A stretch of DNA of 64,000 nucleotides from a bacterium (GTDB lineage: Bacteria; Vulcanimicrobiota; Vulcanimicrobiia; Vulcanimicrobiales; Vulcanimicrobiaceae). Of the stretch, positions 1 through 10,100 are shown one piece after another (within the stretch, counting starts at the first letter, position 1; the number at the start of each line of letters is the position of its first letter). The position numbers were made by a program, and so were the translations under genes. The notes under the pieces are model-generated. The model did no database searches. It had not been told where the DNA came from and saw only the letters and a program-made list of their open reading frames with translations. The stretch lies in assembly GCA_028869385.1 (NCBI GenBank), contig JAGWSR010000074.1, forward strand, positions 62,001 through 126,000. Reading direction: 5' to 3'.

Positions 1-1
1 G

Positions 2-538
2 TACTTAGATCGTGTAGCGCGCGAGACCGCGATCGCGAGCGCCGCGCGGGGCGGCGTGCGCGAGAATATTTTCGTCAATTTTCTTCCCTCGGCGATCTAC
101 GATCCCCGCACCTGCCTCGCGACGACGGTGCGCGCGCTCGCCGAGCACAATATCGCCTCCGACCGCATCGTCTTCGAGGTCGTGGAGAGCGATCGGATCC
201 ACGATCCGAACCATCTGAGCCGCATCATCGATTCTTACCGCGCGCAAGGCTTTCGCGTCGCGCTCGACGATCTCGGCGCCGGATACTCCTCGTTCACGCT
301 ACTCAACCACTTGCGTCCGGACTTCGTAAAGCTCGACATGGAATTGATTCGCGACGTTGATCGCGACCCGTTCAAATCGGTTCTCGCATCCAAACTGATC
401 GACGCCGCGACGGATCTCGGCATCGCGATCATCGCCGAAGGGATCGAGCGAGAAGAAGAACTCGCGTGGGTGCGCGAGCGAAAGGTCGGCTACGTCCAAG
501 GCTACCTGCTCGGACGCCCGGAGTTGCTCGCGGGCTAA
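2..538 (+). CDS. EAL-domain c-di-GMP phosphodiesterase, 5'-truncated by window edge
   Basis: C-terminal about 178 residues of an EAL domain, open to the left edge of the window. EAL enzymes hydrolyse c-di-GMP to pGpG. Visible motifs: N in FVNFLPSAIY, E in VFEVVESD, the metal-binding pair LDDLGAGYSS, the KLD segment, AEGIE and the final GYVQGYLLGRP. Every catalytic residue that should lie in this part is present, so the domain looks active. The E-A-L signature itself and any N-terminal sensor or GGDEF domain lie outside the window. The stop codon overlaps the stop of the convergent NFACT gene by 4 nt. Family identification is firm; the full architecture is unknown. Confidence 0.93.
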   Translation, partial: YLDRVARETAIASAARGGVRENIFVNFLPSAIYDPRTCLATTVRALAEHNIASDRIVFEVVESDRIHDPNHLSRIIDSYRAQGFRVALDDLGAGYSSFTLLNHLRPDFVKLDMELIRDVDRDPFKSVLASKLIDAATDLGIAIIAEGIEREEELAWVRERKVGYVQGYLLGRPELLAG

Positions 539-2025
539 TCGCTCCCGCGCGGCGCGACGACGAGCGTGCGCGGATGGGTGTACCACACGAGACCCGGCGG
601 CGCGCTGCGCTGCGCGCGCACGAACTTGCGCTCGGTGAAATCGATCGGCACCTTCGTACTCGCCTTCGCTTTGGAATAGAACGCCGCAAGTTCGGCCGCG
701 CGTTCGAGATCCGCTTCGGGTGGTTCGGACCGGTCGTCGCGCTGCAGGATGACGTGCGCGCCCGGAATGTTCTGCGCGTGGAACCACAGATCGTGCGGAC
801 GCGCGACGTGAAAGGTGAGTTCGGCGTTCTCGACCGGAGAGCGCCCAACCAAGATCCGCGACCCGTGCGCGGTCCGCACCTCGAGCGGCGCGCGCTTGCG
901 TCGTTTCACGCCATCGCGCCGGGCGCGCGTTTGGCGCGTTTCAAGCGTTTCCAACGCGCTCTCCACGTCGTCGAGATCAGCGTCCTCGGCGCGCTCGGCC
1001 TCCCAACGCAACTCCTCGACCGCGTGCAGCGCCGTGCGCAGCGTCGCCTCGCGTTCGTCGAGATGCGCGCGCGAAGCGCCGAGCTTCTTGTAGCGCGCGA
1101 AGAGCTTCGCGGCGCGATCCTTCGCCTCGTCACGAGCCGCGTCGTCGGGCAACTCATAGAGCGTCGCGAAGATGGCGTCACCCTCGACACGCAGCGTTTC
1201 GCGTGCGTCGGCCTCGCGGCGCTTCGCCGCGATGGATGCGAGTTCGCCGCGCACCTTGCGTTCGCGCTCGTCGAGGCGTTTGACGAACGCACGACGGCGC
1301 TGCTCCGCGCGCCGATGCGCGGCGCCGCCGACCTGCGCGGCGCGCACCTCACCGAGCAGCGCGAGCAGCGACGGTTCGCGCGTGAGGTCGCCATCGTCGA
1401 ACCCGGCGAGCGGTGACGGATAGACCTGGAGGATGGCGCCGTCGCGCCGGTAGGCGTAGAGCGGTTCGCGCATCGCCGCCTCGCTCTCGGCGAGCACTTC
1501 GGCTTCTGCGCCGCCGAGCGACGGGCGCGCCGCGAGCGGCGGAAGCTGGTAGGCAAGCCCGGCCGCAACGGCGCGCGTGCCGTTCTCGGCGAGCGAGAAC
1601 TCCTTGGCGGCAGCGACGACCGTGTCGCGCTTGACGAGCACGGCGTTGCCGAATCGCGGCACGAGTTCGAGAAAGAGATCGACTTCATCGCCGACGCCGA
1701 AGCGCGAGCGCACGCCGAAGGTCAGCCGCAGCAATCGGTCGCCCTTGCGCGCGCGCACCGCGAGCAGCGCCATGCCGCGCAGCGCGGCGCCGGTCGCGCG
1801 CACGAAGCCGGGCTCCGCCGCGATCGGCAACTCGCCGTCCTCGACGCTGACGAGCGGCGGTGTTCCGAAGAGATCGATGCACAGGAGCGACGTCTGGCCG
1901 CGCGACCAGAGCGCGATCGCCGTGCGCCCGTCGGGCAGCACGCCGACGTCGCGCACCTTCGCCCCGCGAAATCGCGTATCGAGCTCGAAGGCGAGCCGCC
2001 GGATCAAGAGCGCGTCGGTGCGCAT
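535..2025 (-). CDS. rqcH: NFACT/RqcH family ribosome quality control protein
   Basis: 496 residues with an NFACT-N domain (about 1-170), a helical/coiled-coil middle rich in charged residues (about 240-370) and a C-terminal NFACT-R (DUF814) domain with DLWFHAQNIPGAHVIL. RqcH (bacterial Rqc2) binds obstructed 50S subunits and recruits tRNA-Ala to build C-terminal alanine tails. An Asp-Arg pair is visible at residues 96-97 (KGDRLLRLTF), matching the DR motif needed for tailing in Bacillus subtilis RqcH, so an active tailing protein is likely. Somewhat shorter than the usual 550-580 residues. It lies 12 nt downstream of the acyl-CoA ligase gene on the same strand, probably co-transcribed. Confidence 0.9.
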   Translation of the reverse strand: MRTDALLIRRLAFELDTRFRGAKVRDVGVLPDGRTAIALWSRGQTSLLCIDLFGTPPLVSVEDGELPIAAEPGFVRATGAALRGMALLAVRARKGDRLLRLTFGVRSRFGVGDEVDLFLELVPRFGNAVLVKRDTVVAAAKEFSLAENGTRAVAAGLAYQLPPLAARPSLGGAEAEVLAESEAAMREPLYAYRRDGAILQVYPSPLAGFDDGDLTREPSLLALLGEVRAAQVGGAAHRRAEQRRRAFVKRLDERERKVRGELASIAAKRREADARETLRVEGDAIFATLYELPDDAARDEAKDRAAKLFARYKKLGASRAHLDEREATLRTALHAVEELRWEAERAEDADLDDVESALETLETRQTRARRDGVKRRKRAPLEVRTAHGSRILVGRSPVENAELTFHVARPHDLWFHAQNIPGAHVILQRDDRSEPPEADLERAAELAAFYSKAKASTKVPIDFTERKFVRAQRSAPPGLVWYTHPRTLVVAPRGSD

Positions 2026-2037
2026 CGGCTCGCGCGC

Positions 2038-3534
2038 TTAGGTGGGGGTGACGAGCGTGCGCTTGAGTTCGCGCTTGAGCACCTTGCCGCTCGGCCCGAG
2101 CGGCATCGCCTCGACGAAGTGCACGTGGCGCGGATACTTGTAGCGGCCGAGATGCTCTTGCGACCACGCGATCACCGCTTCGCTCGTCACCTCACCGGCC
2201 GTTTCCGTGCGCACGATGACCGCGACGATCTCTTCGCCATGCGTATCGTGCGGAACGCCGATCACCGCGACTTGCTTGACGGCGGGGTGGCGCATCAACA
2301 CTTCCTCGACCTCGCGGGGATACACGTTGAATCCACCGCGCAGGATCATATCTTTTTTACGATCCACGATCGTAATGAAGCCGTCGGCATCCTTGGTACC
2401 GAGATCGCCCGAACGAAACCACCCGTCCACGATGGCCTCGCGCGTCGCTTCGGGCTTATTCAGATAGCCCTTGAAGACGCAGTGCCCGCGAATCACGATC
2501 TCGCCGAGCTCGCCCGGCGGGAGCAGTTCGATGCGGTCGTCCACCTCGGCGCGCGCGATCCCCAGGTCCACGCCCCAGACGCCGCAGCCGACGGTTCCGG
2601 GTCGGCGGCCGAACTCACGCTGGTTGAAGCTCGCGACCGGCGAGGTCTCCGAGAGGCCATACCCCTCGTAGATCTCGACGCCGTACATCTGCTCGAAGGC
2701 TTCGATCACGGCGAGCGGCAGCGAGGCGCCGCCGGAGACGGCATGGCGCAATGGCGGGCGCCCCGCGTTCGCCTTGGCGGCATCGAGCAGGCCGATATAC
2801 ATCGTCGGAACGCCGGCGAAGACGGTCACGCCGTGGCCGAGCATCAGGTCGAGGGCACCCGGACCGTCGAAGCGCGGCTGGAGTACGACCGAGGCCCCGA
2901 CGCGAAAGGCCGCGTTCATCACGCAGGTCTGCCCGAACGAATGGAAGAGCGGGAGGCAGCCCAGGAACACGTCGTCGGCGCTGACGTCGAAGAGGTCGAA
3001 GGCGCTCACGTTGGCGTTCCAAAGCATGTTGCTCTGGCTCAGCACCGCGCCCTTGGGCTTGCCGGTCGTGCCGCTCGTGTAGAGGATCACCGCGTCGTCG
3101 TCCACCTCGCGCTGGACGAGCATGGGCACCGGCTCGTCGGCCGGGACCGCCGACTCGACGCAAGGAACGCCCGCGCGCTCGGCGCCGGCGGCCCCGGCCG
3201 CAAGGAGCAGCGGATGGGCGACCAGCACCTTCGCGCCCGAGTCTTGGAGCACGTAGGCAATCTCATCGGCCGTGAGGAGCGCGTGCACCGGCACGACCAC
3301 CGCACCGATCGCGAGCGCGCCGTAGTACGCGCGCGGAAAGTCCGGGACGTTCGGGAGCAGGATCGCGACGCGGTCGCCCGGGCCCACGCCGTAGCGACGG
3401 AAGAGCGCCCCGTACCGGCGCGCTTCGTCCCATAATTGCGCGTACGTGATCCGCTCGGTCCCACAGATGAGGGCCGTGCGACCGGGGCGCCGGAGCGCGC
3501 TCTCTGCGAGAATGGAGGCAAGTGCTAGCGCCAT
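2038..3534 (-). CDS. Long-chain fatty-acid/acyl-CoA ligase (AMP-forming)
   Basis: 498-residue ANL-superfamily adenylating enzyme that activates a carboxylic acid to acyl-AMP and then acyl-CoA. Motifs: P-loop YTSGTTGKPKGA, GYGLSETSPV, the hinge/A8 region GWFRSGDLG followed by DRKKDMILRGGFNVYP, and the catalytic lysine segment GKVLKRELK near the C-terminus. Length and motifs fit FadD/long-chain acyl-CoA synthetases, but chain-length preference cannot be read from sequence. The ATG has a purine-rich GGAGAGGAAA about 10 nt upstream. It is divergent from gmk, sharing an 81-nt promoter interval, and is followed closely by rqcH. Confidence 0.9.
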   Translation of the reverse strand: MALALASILAESALRRPGRTALICGTERITYAQLWDEARRYGALFRRYGVGPGDRVAILLPNVPDFPRAYYGALAIGAVVVPVHALLTADEIAYVLQDSGAKVLVAHPLLLAAGAAGAERAGVPCVESAVPADEPVPMLVQREVDDDAVILYTSGTTGKPKGAVLSQSNMLWNANVSAFDLFDVSADDVFLGCLPLFHSFGQTCVMNAAFRVGASVVLQPRFDGPGALDLMLGHGVTVFAGVPTMYIGLLDAAKANAGRPPLRHAVSGGASLPLAVIEAFEQMYGVEIYEGYGLSETSPVASFNQREFGRRPGTVGCGVWGVDLGIARAEVDDRIELLPPGELGEIVIRGHCVFKGYLNKPEATREAIVDGWFRSGDLGTKDADGFITIVDRKKDMILRGGFNVYPREVEEVLMRHPAVKQVAVIGVPHDTHGEEIVAVIVRTETAGEVTSEAVIAWSQEHLGRYKYPRHVHFVEAMPLGPSGKVLKRELKRTLVTPT

Positions 3535-3615
3535 AAACGAGGTTTCCTCTCCGTCGGCTCGGAACTCTTCATGCTTTGCCCGCCATCGTCGCGCGCGTTC
3601 GCTAGGGGAGTTCGT

Positions 3616-4236
3616 TTGATCACCGGCCCAGGGTTGCTCTTCGTCGTCTCCGGCCCTTCCGGGGCAGGCAAGGACACACTGGTCGAAGCGTTACGAGCCC
3701 ACCTGCCGCGGCTACGGTACTCCGTCTCGGCGACGACGCGTGCGCCGCGCCCCGGCGAATGCGAGGGCGAGCATTACTTCTTTCTCACGCGAGAGGCCTT
3801 CGAAGCGCGCCGCGCGCACGACGGTTTTCTCGAGTGGCGAGAGTACAACGGACAGCTCTACGGCACGCCGCGCGACTACGTCGAGCGGACGCTCGCCGAA
3901 GGGTACGATCTGATCGTGAAGCCCGAGGTGCACGGGGCGCTCGCGATCAAGTCGGCCTACCCCGACGCGGTGCTGATCTTTCTCGTACCGGACCGGTTTT
4001 CGCATCTGCGCGAGCGCTTGCTCGCCCGGAGAACCGAAACGAACGAAGAGATCGCTCGCCGCCTCGAGATCGCGCGCGAGGAGATGCGGTTCATCCGCAA
4101 CTTCGACTACCTCGTGATCAACGAGCAGGGGAACTCCGAGACCGCGATGCGCGATCTCGGCGCGATCCTCCACGCGGAACGTTTCCGCATCCATCGCTTC
4201 GGCGATGAATCACTCGGCACCATCGTACGTACGTAA
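3616..4236 (+). CDS. gmk: Guanylate kinase
   Basis: Transfers phosphate from ATP to GMP, giving GDP for nucleotide pools and (p)ppGpp control. P-loop SGPSGAGKD at about residues 12-20, then SATTRAPRPGECEGEHYFF (GMP-binding), the lid arginines and a C-terminal YLVIN segment. I start at TTG 3616 because an AGGGGAG Shine-Dalgarno ends 5 nt before it and the resulting 206 residues match the family. An in-frame ATG at 3571 would add 15 residues with no homology. The P-loop has Asp rather than Ser/Thr after the lysine, which is unusual for Gmk. The gmk-rpoZ order is widely conserved. Confidence 0.95.
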   Translation: MITGPGLLFVVSGPSGAGKDTLVEALRAHLPRLRYSVSATTRAPRPGECEGEHYFFLTREAFEARRAHDGFLEWREYNGQLYGTPRDYVERTLAEGYDLIVKPEVHGALAIKSAYPDAVLIFLVPDRFSHLRERLLARRTETNEEIARRLEIAREEMRFIRNFDYLVINEQGNSETAMRDLGAILHAERFRIHRFGDESLGTIVRT

Positions 4237-4254
4237 GCAAGGAACACATTTCAG

Positions 4255-4527
4255 GTGAGTAAGACCGTTTTCGGCGACCTCGACGCGCTGCTCAAGCACG
4301 CCGATTCGAAGTTTAGCCTCGTCAACATCGTGACCAAGCGCGCCCGCCAGCTCAACAACTGGATCCGCGTGCAGCAGCTTCCGGCGTCGGATCGCCGCGA
4401 GTTCTTCGCGAGCGAGCCGCTCGTCGATAAAGAAGACATCAATCCGAACAAGCCGGTCTCGATCGCCCTCGATGAGATCGCCGAAGGCCAGATCGAGTAC
4501 CATCGCACGAAAGAGGGAATCAAATAG
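4255..4527 (+). CDS. rpoZ: RNA polymerase omega subunit
   Basis: 90-residue omega chain, which helps fold and retain the beta-prime subunit. Recognisable core: SKFSLVNIVTKRARQLN and the conserved NKPVSIALDEIAEGQI block. Starts at GTG 4255 with AAGGA about 11 nt upstream, 18 nt after the gmk stop. The gmk-rpoZ neighbourhood supports the call. The last codons and the stop form the left arm of a perfect inverted repeat (see 4515-4557). Confidence 0.93.
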   Translation: MSKTVFGDLDALLKHADSKFSLVNIVTKRARQLNNWIRVQQLPASDRREFFASEPLVDKEDINPNKPVSIALDEIAEGQIEYHRTKEGIK

Positions 4528-4557
4528 TTTCGCCTGCGGCGAAACTATTTGATTCCC
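4515..4557. repeat. Perfect 20-bp inverted repeat spanning the rpoZ stop codon
   Basis: Left arm 4515-4534, 3-nt loop TGC, right arm 4538-4557. All 20 positions pair. The centre is TTTCGCC-TGC-GGCGAAA, and the outer part of the right arm is an exact reverse complement of the last rpoZ codons including TAG. There is no T-tract, so this is not a textbook intrinsic terminator, although such a stem would form in mRNA. Confidence 0.95.
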
Positions 4558-4562
4558 GTCAC

Positions 4563-4585
4563 GCTTTGGCGCTTCGCGCCAAAGC
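4563..4585. repeat. Second palindromic hairpin between rpoZ and glmS
   Basis: GCTTTGGCGC-TTC-GCGCCAAAGC, a 10-bp perfect stem with a 3-nt loop, starting 5 nt after the rpoZ inverted repeat. It has the same layout (short TTTxG arms around a trinucleotide loop) as the elements at 4515 and 36644. It may attenuate transcription into glmS or be a REP-like element. Confidence 0.85.
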
Positions 4586-4620
4586 CGTGGGTTAGCACAA
4601 CATCTTTCTAGGGCATCAAC

Positions 4621-6462
<1,842 letters not shown>

Positions 6463-6463
6463 C

Positions 6464-7213
6464 ATGATGCGATCCGATGGACGACAGCCCGACCAATTGC
6501 GCCCGATTTCGATCGAACCGGGCTACCTGAAGTACGCCGAAGGAAGCGCGCTGATCACGATCGGCAACACGCGCGTGCTCTGCGCGGCGACGCTCGAAGA
6601 GCGGGTGCCGCAGTGGCTCAAGGGCAAAGGCACCGGCTGGGTGACCGCCGAGTACTCCATGCTCCCCCGGGCGACGCACGAACGCACCGCACGCGAGTCC
6701 GCGAAGGGTAAGGTCGGCGGGCGCACGCACGAGATCCAACGCATCATCGGACGCGCGCTGCGCGCCGTGACCGACTTCGGCAAGCTCGGCGAGCGCACGA
6801 TCTGGGTCGATTGCGACGTGCTTCAGGCCGACGGCGGCACGCGAACCGCATCGGTCACCGGCGCCTACGTCGCGCTCGCGCTCGCACTCGCGAAGGTGCC
6901 CGACTTGCGCGGCGCGCGCTGGCCGCTGCACGGCATGGTCGCGGCGACGAGCGTCGGCATCGTGAAGGGCATGCCGATGCTCGATCTCGCCTACGACGAA
7001 GATTCGAACGCGCACACCGATATGAACGTGTTCATGACCGATGCCGGCAAGTACGTCGAGATTCAAGGTACGGCCGAGGCCGAGCCCTTCGACCGCTCCG
7101 AGCTCGACAGTCTGCTCGCGCTCGCCGAGGGCGGCATTCGCGATCTCTTTGTCGCGCAGCGTTCGGCGCTCGCATCGGCCGGCGTGAGCGTGGGTGCCGC
7201 GGCGCATGTCTGA
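6464..7213 (+). CDS. rph: Ribonuclease PH
   Basis: Phosphorolytic 3'-5' exoribonuclease that trims tRNA 3' ends. Family features: the N-terminal [10 protein letters not shown] motif, [50 protein letters not shown] and [17 protein letters not shown]. 249 residues, normal length. It starts one nucleotide after the glmS stop and its 3' end overlaps the next gene by 8 nt, so glmS, rph and the downstream mla genes read as one operon. Confidence 0.96.
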   Translation: MMRSDGRQPDQLRPISIEPGYLKYAEGSALITIGNTRVLCAATLEERVPQWLKGKGTGWVTAEYSMLPRATHERTARESAKGKVGGRTHEIQRIIGRALRAVTDFGKLGERTIWVDCDVLQADGGTRTASVTGAYVALALALAKVPDLRGARWPLHGMVAATSVGIVKGMPMLDLAYDEDSNAHTDMNVFMTDAGKYVEIQGTAEAEPFDRSELDSLLALAEGGIRDLFVAQRSALASAGVSVGAAAHV

Positions 7214-7541
7214 CGAAGCTCTCGCGGCGCTCGTCGCACGCGTCGGCGCGTTTCACATCACCGACCGCGCGATGAAGCAGGCACAGACGCGGATGGAAGA
7301 AGCTCTGCGCGATGGGCGGATCGACGCCGAGCGCGAAGCCTATCTGCGCGCGGTGCGTAGCTACTTCACCGGCTTCGAACGCGAGGCGCGCACGCATCTG
7401 CGCGACGTGGATCGGCGGCTCGAACAGATCAACCAGGTGCATTTCAACCTGAGTGCGGAACGCGGCGTCGCCGTGAAGCGCATCGAGGCAACGCAAGGCG
7501 TGCTCGCCGAGATCGAGCGCATCGAGGCTCCGACGGCGTGA
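7206..7541 (+). CDS. Small helical/coiled-coil protein of unknown function
   Basis: 111 residues, not assigned to a family. Start chosen at ATG 7206 (MSDEALAAL), overlapping the rph stop by 8 nt, and its stop overlaps the mlaE GTG (GTGA), so translation is probably coupled on both sides. The sequence is charged and almost entirely helical by composition, with heptad-like stretches ([16 protein letters not shown]) and no signal peptide or membrane segment. Its place directly before mlaE suggests an accessory role to the Mla complex or a structural coiled coil, but this is context only. Confidence 0.75.
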   Translation: MSDEALAALVARVGAFHITDRAMKQAQTRMEEALRDGRIDAEREAYLRAVRSYFTGFEREARTHLRDVDRRLEQINQVHFNLSAERGVAVKRIEATQGVLAEIERIEAPTA

Positions 7542-8314
7542 AGATGCTCGACCGGGTGGGCCGGGCCACGACCGACCTGCTCGAGTACGCAGGCGGTATC
7601 GCGATGCTCGCCGGCGAGTCCGGTTCGTTTCTGCTGCGGATGCGCATTCGCTTCGTCGAGACGATCGAGCAGTGTTACTTCCTCGGCGTGCAGTCGGTGA
7701 TGATCGTCATCCTCACCTCGCTCTTCACGGGCATGGTGATCTCGCTCGAATCCGCCGTGCAAGCGGTGCAGTTCGGCGTCGGCAGCCTCGTCGGCGGCGC
7801 GGTCACGTTCGCGAGCGTGCGCGAACTCGGTCCGATGCTCACCGCGGTCGTCGTCGCGGGGCGCGTGGGTTCGGCGATCGCCGCGGAGCTCGGGTCGATG
7901 GTCGTCACCGAACAGATCGAGGCGCTCACCTCGATGGGGCTCGAGCCGGTCCGCTTTCTCGTGGTTCCGCGCCTGCTCTCGATGGTCGTGATGCTGCCGC
8001 TCCTGACCGTCTTCGCCGACGTCGTCTCGATCCTCGGCGGCATGTGGATCGCGCAGACCTACGCGCATATCTCGACCGATTCGTTCATCGCCTCGGCGCG
8101 CCAGGCGATCGGTTTCGAAGACGTGCTCAAAGGCATCGTCAAGTCGATCGTCTTCGCGATCGTGATCGCGCTCGTCGGCGCCTATCAGGGCCTCTCGACG
8201 CGCGGCGGCGCCGCCGGCGTCGGCAAGGCGACGACCGGGGCCGTCGTCATCTCGATCATCATGATCTTCGTCTCAAACTTCGTGCTCTCGTTCGTCCTGT
8301 TCGGTGGCAATTGA
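7538..8314 (+). CDS. mlaE: MlaE/YrbE-family ABC permease (phospholipid transport)
   Basis: 258-residue inner-membrane permease of the MCE/Mla lipid transporter. An amphipathic N-terminus precedes about five hydrophobic segments. Conserved family pieces include SVRELGPMLTAVVVAGRVGSA followed by the ELGSM...TEQIEAL loop that contacts the ATPase, and GAYQGLSTRGGAAGVG near the end. Starts at GTG overlapping the previous stop and ends in a TGATG overlap with mlaF, as usual for MlaEF pairs. Partners are mlaF next to it and mlaD 1.9 kb downstream, beyond an intervening toxin-antitoxin pair. Confidence 0.94.
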   Translation: MKMLDRVGRATTDLLEYAGGIAMLAGESGSFLLRMRIRFVETIEQCYFLGVQSVMIVILTSLFTGMVISLESAVQAVQFGVGSLVGGAVTFASVRELGPMLTAVVVAGRVGSAIAAELGSMVVTEQIEALTSMGLEPVRFLVVPRLLSMVVMLPLLTVFADVVSILGGMWIAQTYAHISTDSFIASARQAIGFEDVLKGIVKSIVFAIVIALVGAYQGLSTRGGAAGVGKATTGAVVISIIMIFVSNFVLSFVLFGGN

Positions 8315-9069
8315 TGCCGAACGTCATCGCGCGTTTAGATGACGTTTCGCTCAGCTACGGCGACCGCGTGATCCTCCGCAACTGCAGCCTCGACATCGTC
8401 GAAGGCGCGATCACGTGCATCATCGGCCTCTCCGGCGCGGGAAAATCCACGATCCTGCGCCTGCTCGACGGCCTGCGCAAGCCCGACGCCGGGCACGTGT
8501 ACGTGCGCGACCACGACGTCTGCCATATGCCCGAGAGCGCGCTGAACGAAGTGCGTCGCCGCATCAGTCTCTCGTTTCAATTCGCCGCGCTGCTCGACAG
8601 CCTCACCGTGGGCGCGAACGTCTCGCTCCCGTTGCGCGAACACACGCAGCTCTCCGACGCCGAGATCCGCAAGATCGTCCTCGACGCGCTCGAAAGCGTC
8701 GGCCTGGGACACACCTTCGACAGTATGCCGAGCGAGCTCTCGGGCGGCATGCTCAAGCGCGCGGGGTTCGCGCGCGCCATCGTGACGCGTCCCGAACTCG
8801 TCCTCTACGACGAGCCGACGACGGGTCTCGACCCGATCGTGACGCATCTGATCACCGATACCATCGTGCGCCTGCGGCAGAAATTGAACGGCACCGCCGT
8901 CGTGATCTCGCACGATCTGCAATCCATCTACATGATGGCCGATTACGTCGCGATGCTCTTCGAGGGCGCGATCATCGCCTACGGGACCGTTGACGAGATC
9001 AAGCGTTCGATCAACCCGATCGTCCAACAGTTCATCCAGGGCTCGGAAGTAGGCCCTATACCCATTTGA
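8314..9069 (+). CDS. mlaF: MlaF-family ABC transporter ATP-binding protein
   Basis: 251-residue ABC ATPase that powers the Mla permease. Walker A GLSGAGKST at residues 38-46, a Q-loop (SLSFQFAALLDSLTV), signature ELSGGMLKR, Walker B VLYDEPTTGLDP and the switch His (VVISHDLQS). The Q-loop form with FAALLDSLTV is typical of MCE-associated ATPases. Start ATG 8314 overlaps the mlaE stop. A long upstream reading frame exists but has no homology before this ATG. Confidence 0.95.
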   Translation: MPNVIARLDDVSLSYGDRVILRNCSLDIVEGAITCIIGLSGAGKSTILRLLDGLRKPDAGHVYVRDHDVCHMPESALNEVRRRISLSFQFAALLDSLTVGANVSLPLREHTQLSDAEIRKIVLDALESVGLGHTFDSMPSELSGGMLKRAGFARAIVTRPELVLYDEPTTGLDPIVTHLITDTIVRLRQKLNGTAVVISHDLQSIYMMADYVAMLFEGAIIAYGTVDEIKRSINPIVQQFIQGSEVGPIPI

Positions 9070-9168
9070 GCTTCGCTCATGATGGCTTCGCCGGTCCTGG
9101 CCGTAAGGCCCCGAAGGGCAGGAACGAAACGAGGGGTCGCCTGGAAACGGGCGGCCTTTGCTCTTGCC

Positions 9169-9206
9169 TTGACCGATGCTTTTCGTGTGCGTACAATGTG
9201 CATACA
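9169..9206 (+). promoter_or_regulatory. Sigma-70 promoter with overlapping direct-repeat operator for the TA pair
   Basis: TTGACC (9169-9174), a 17-nt spacer and TACAAT (9192-9197), a near-consensus housekeeping promoter. Two copies of TGTGCRTACA (9186-9195 and 9197-9206) lie 11 bp apart, one helical turn, overlapping the -10 box. The second copy abuts the AGGAG ribosome site. This layout fits autorepression by the ribbon-helix-helix-type DUF1778 antitoxin. The boxes are seen directly; the repressor role is inferred. Confidence 0.75.
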
Positions 9207-9218
9207 GGAGAGATGAGC

Positions 9219-9536
9219 ATGGCCCTACCAGGACTCCAGCCAACCGGCGATCGCGGGCGAAGCCCGAAGCGCGAACGAATCGCCATCCGCGCCAATAGCG
9301 AGGAGAAGGCATTGTTTCAGCGCGCCGCCGACCTGGAGACCAAAGGGGACCTCTCGGCGTTCATCCTCGCGTCCGCGGAGGCCCGCGCCAAGCTCGTGCT
9401 GCGATCCTACGAAGAGACGGAGCTACACGAGGCGGAACGCGAGCGCTTCTATGCGTTCCTCGCGAATCCGCCGGAGCCGAGCGAGGCGCTCGTAGCGCTC
9501 TTTGCGGAATCGCCTTCGTTCAAGGTCGTCTCGTAG
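9219..9536 (+). CDS. DUF1778 (TacA-like) antitoxin
   Basis: 105-residue protein of the DUF1778 family. It has an N-terminal ribbon-helix-helix-like segment (RERIAIRANSEEKALFQRAADLETKGDLSAFI is split across about residues 20-55), then a helix and a C-terminal tail that in this family blocks the toxin active site. Start chosen at ATG 9219, 8 nt after AGGAG; an in-frame ATG at 9213 is too close to that site. It has its own promoter (9169-9197) and is followed 18 nt later by a GNAT toxin, the standard antitoxin-toxin order. The pair interrupts the mla operon. Confidence 0.87.
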   Translation: MALPGLQPTGDRGRSPKRERIAIRANSEEKALFQRAADLETKGDLSAFILASAEARAKLVLRSYEETELHEAERERFYAFLANPPEPSEALVALFAESPSFKVVS

Positions 9537-9554
9537 CTGGTTGAGATACGCATC

Positions 9555-10100
9555 GTGCCGCTCGATGAGTCGCATGATCGAGCGGCATTTTCATGCGGCG
9601 AGCCTGACGTCGATGACTTTCTTCACTCGAAAGCGATCGATCGAGGCTCGCGCTTCTTGTCGGGAACGAAGGTTGCCGTTCCGGCAGAACCGGGACGCGA
9701 GCGAGAGATCGTCGGCTACTTCACCTTGCTGCAGCACGAATACCGCGACCGGGAACTGCCGAACAAGACGGCGCGCGGTTTAAAGGTCATGGGACTCAAG
9801 CGTGTGCCCGTGATTCTGCTCGCGCAGCTCGGCGTGCGCTCCGATCTACAACATAGCGGCCTCGGGAGCGTTTTGATGCGTCACGCGCTCGAACTCTGTC
9901 TCGTACTATCGCGCGAACTCGGCAGCGTTGCGGTAATCACCGACCAAATGAGTGATCGGCTTGTCGAATACTATTGCCGGAAGTTCGGATTCGCAGACAT
10001 CGGCCTCGCGCACCCAGTCACGGGTCGTCCCCGTCTCTTCTTGGCGACGAAGACGATCGAGCGCGCCTATATCGAGGCGAAGCAAGAGAAACCTGCGTGA
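9555..10100 (+). CDS. GNAT-family acetyltransferase toxin (TacT-like)
   Basis: 181 residues, GNAT fold. The N-terminal signature PLDESHDRAAFSCGEPDVDDFL is typical (in parts) of DUF1778-linked GNAT toxins, which acetylate the amino group of charged aminoacyl-tRNAs and stop translation. The acetyl-CoA pocket is LAQLGVRSDLQHSGLGSVLM (motif A, V/I-x-x-x-x-Q-x-x-G-x-G/A), and YYCRKFGF provides the usual late tyrosine. Starts at GTG 9555; no strong ribosome site is seen, which suggests coupling to the antitoxin gene. Substrate tRNA cannot be told from sequence. Confidence 0.85.
   Translation: MPLDESHDRAAFSCGEPDVDDFLHSKAIDRGSRFLSGTKVAVPAEPGREREIVGYFTLLQHEYRDRELPNKTARGLKVMGLKRVPVILLAQLGVRSDLQHSGLGSVLMRHALELCLVLSRELGSVAVITDQMSDRLVEYYCRKFGFADIGLAHPVTGRPRLFLATKTIERAYIEAKQEKPA

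Noticed and set aside
2119-3435. Long plus-strand reading frame opposite the acyl-CoA ligase
   Set aside because: It is the antisense of a gene with clear ANL motifs; its own translation is Arg/His-rich with no family signature, as expected for shadow frames in high-GC DNA.
4528-4620. glmS ribozyme upstream of glmS
   Set aside because: The leader is under 100 nt and filled by palindromes; no ribozyme core or pseudoknot sequence is visible.
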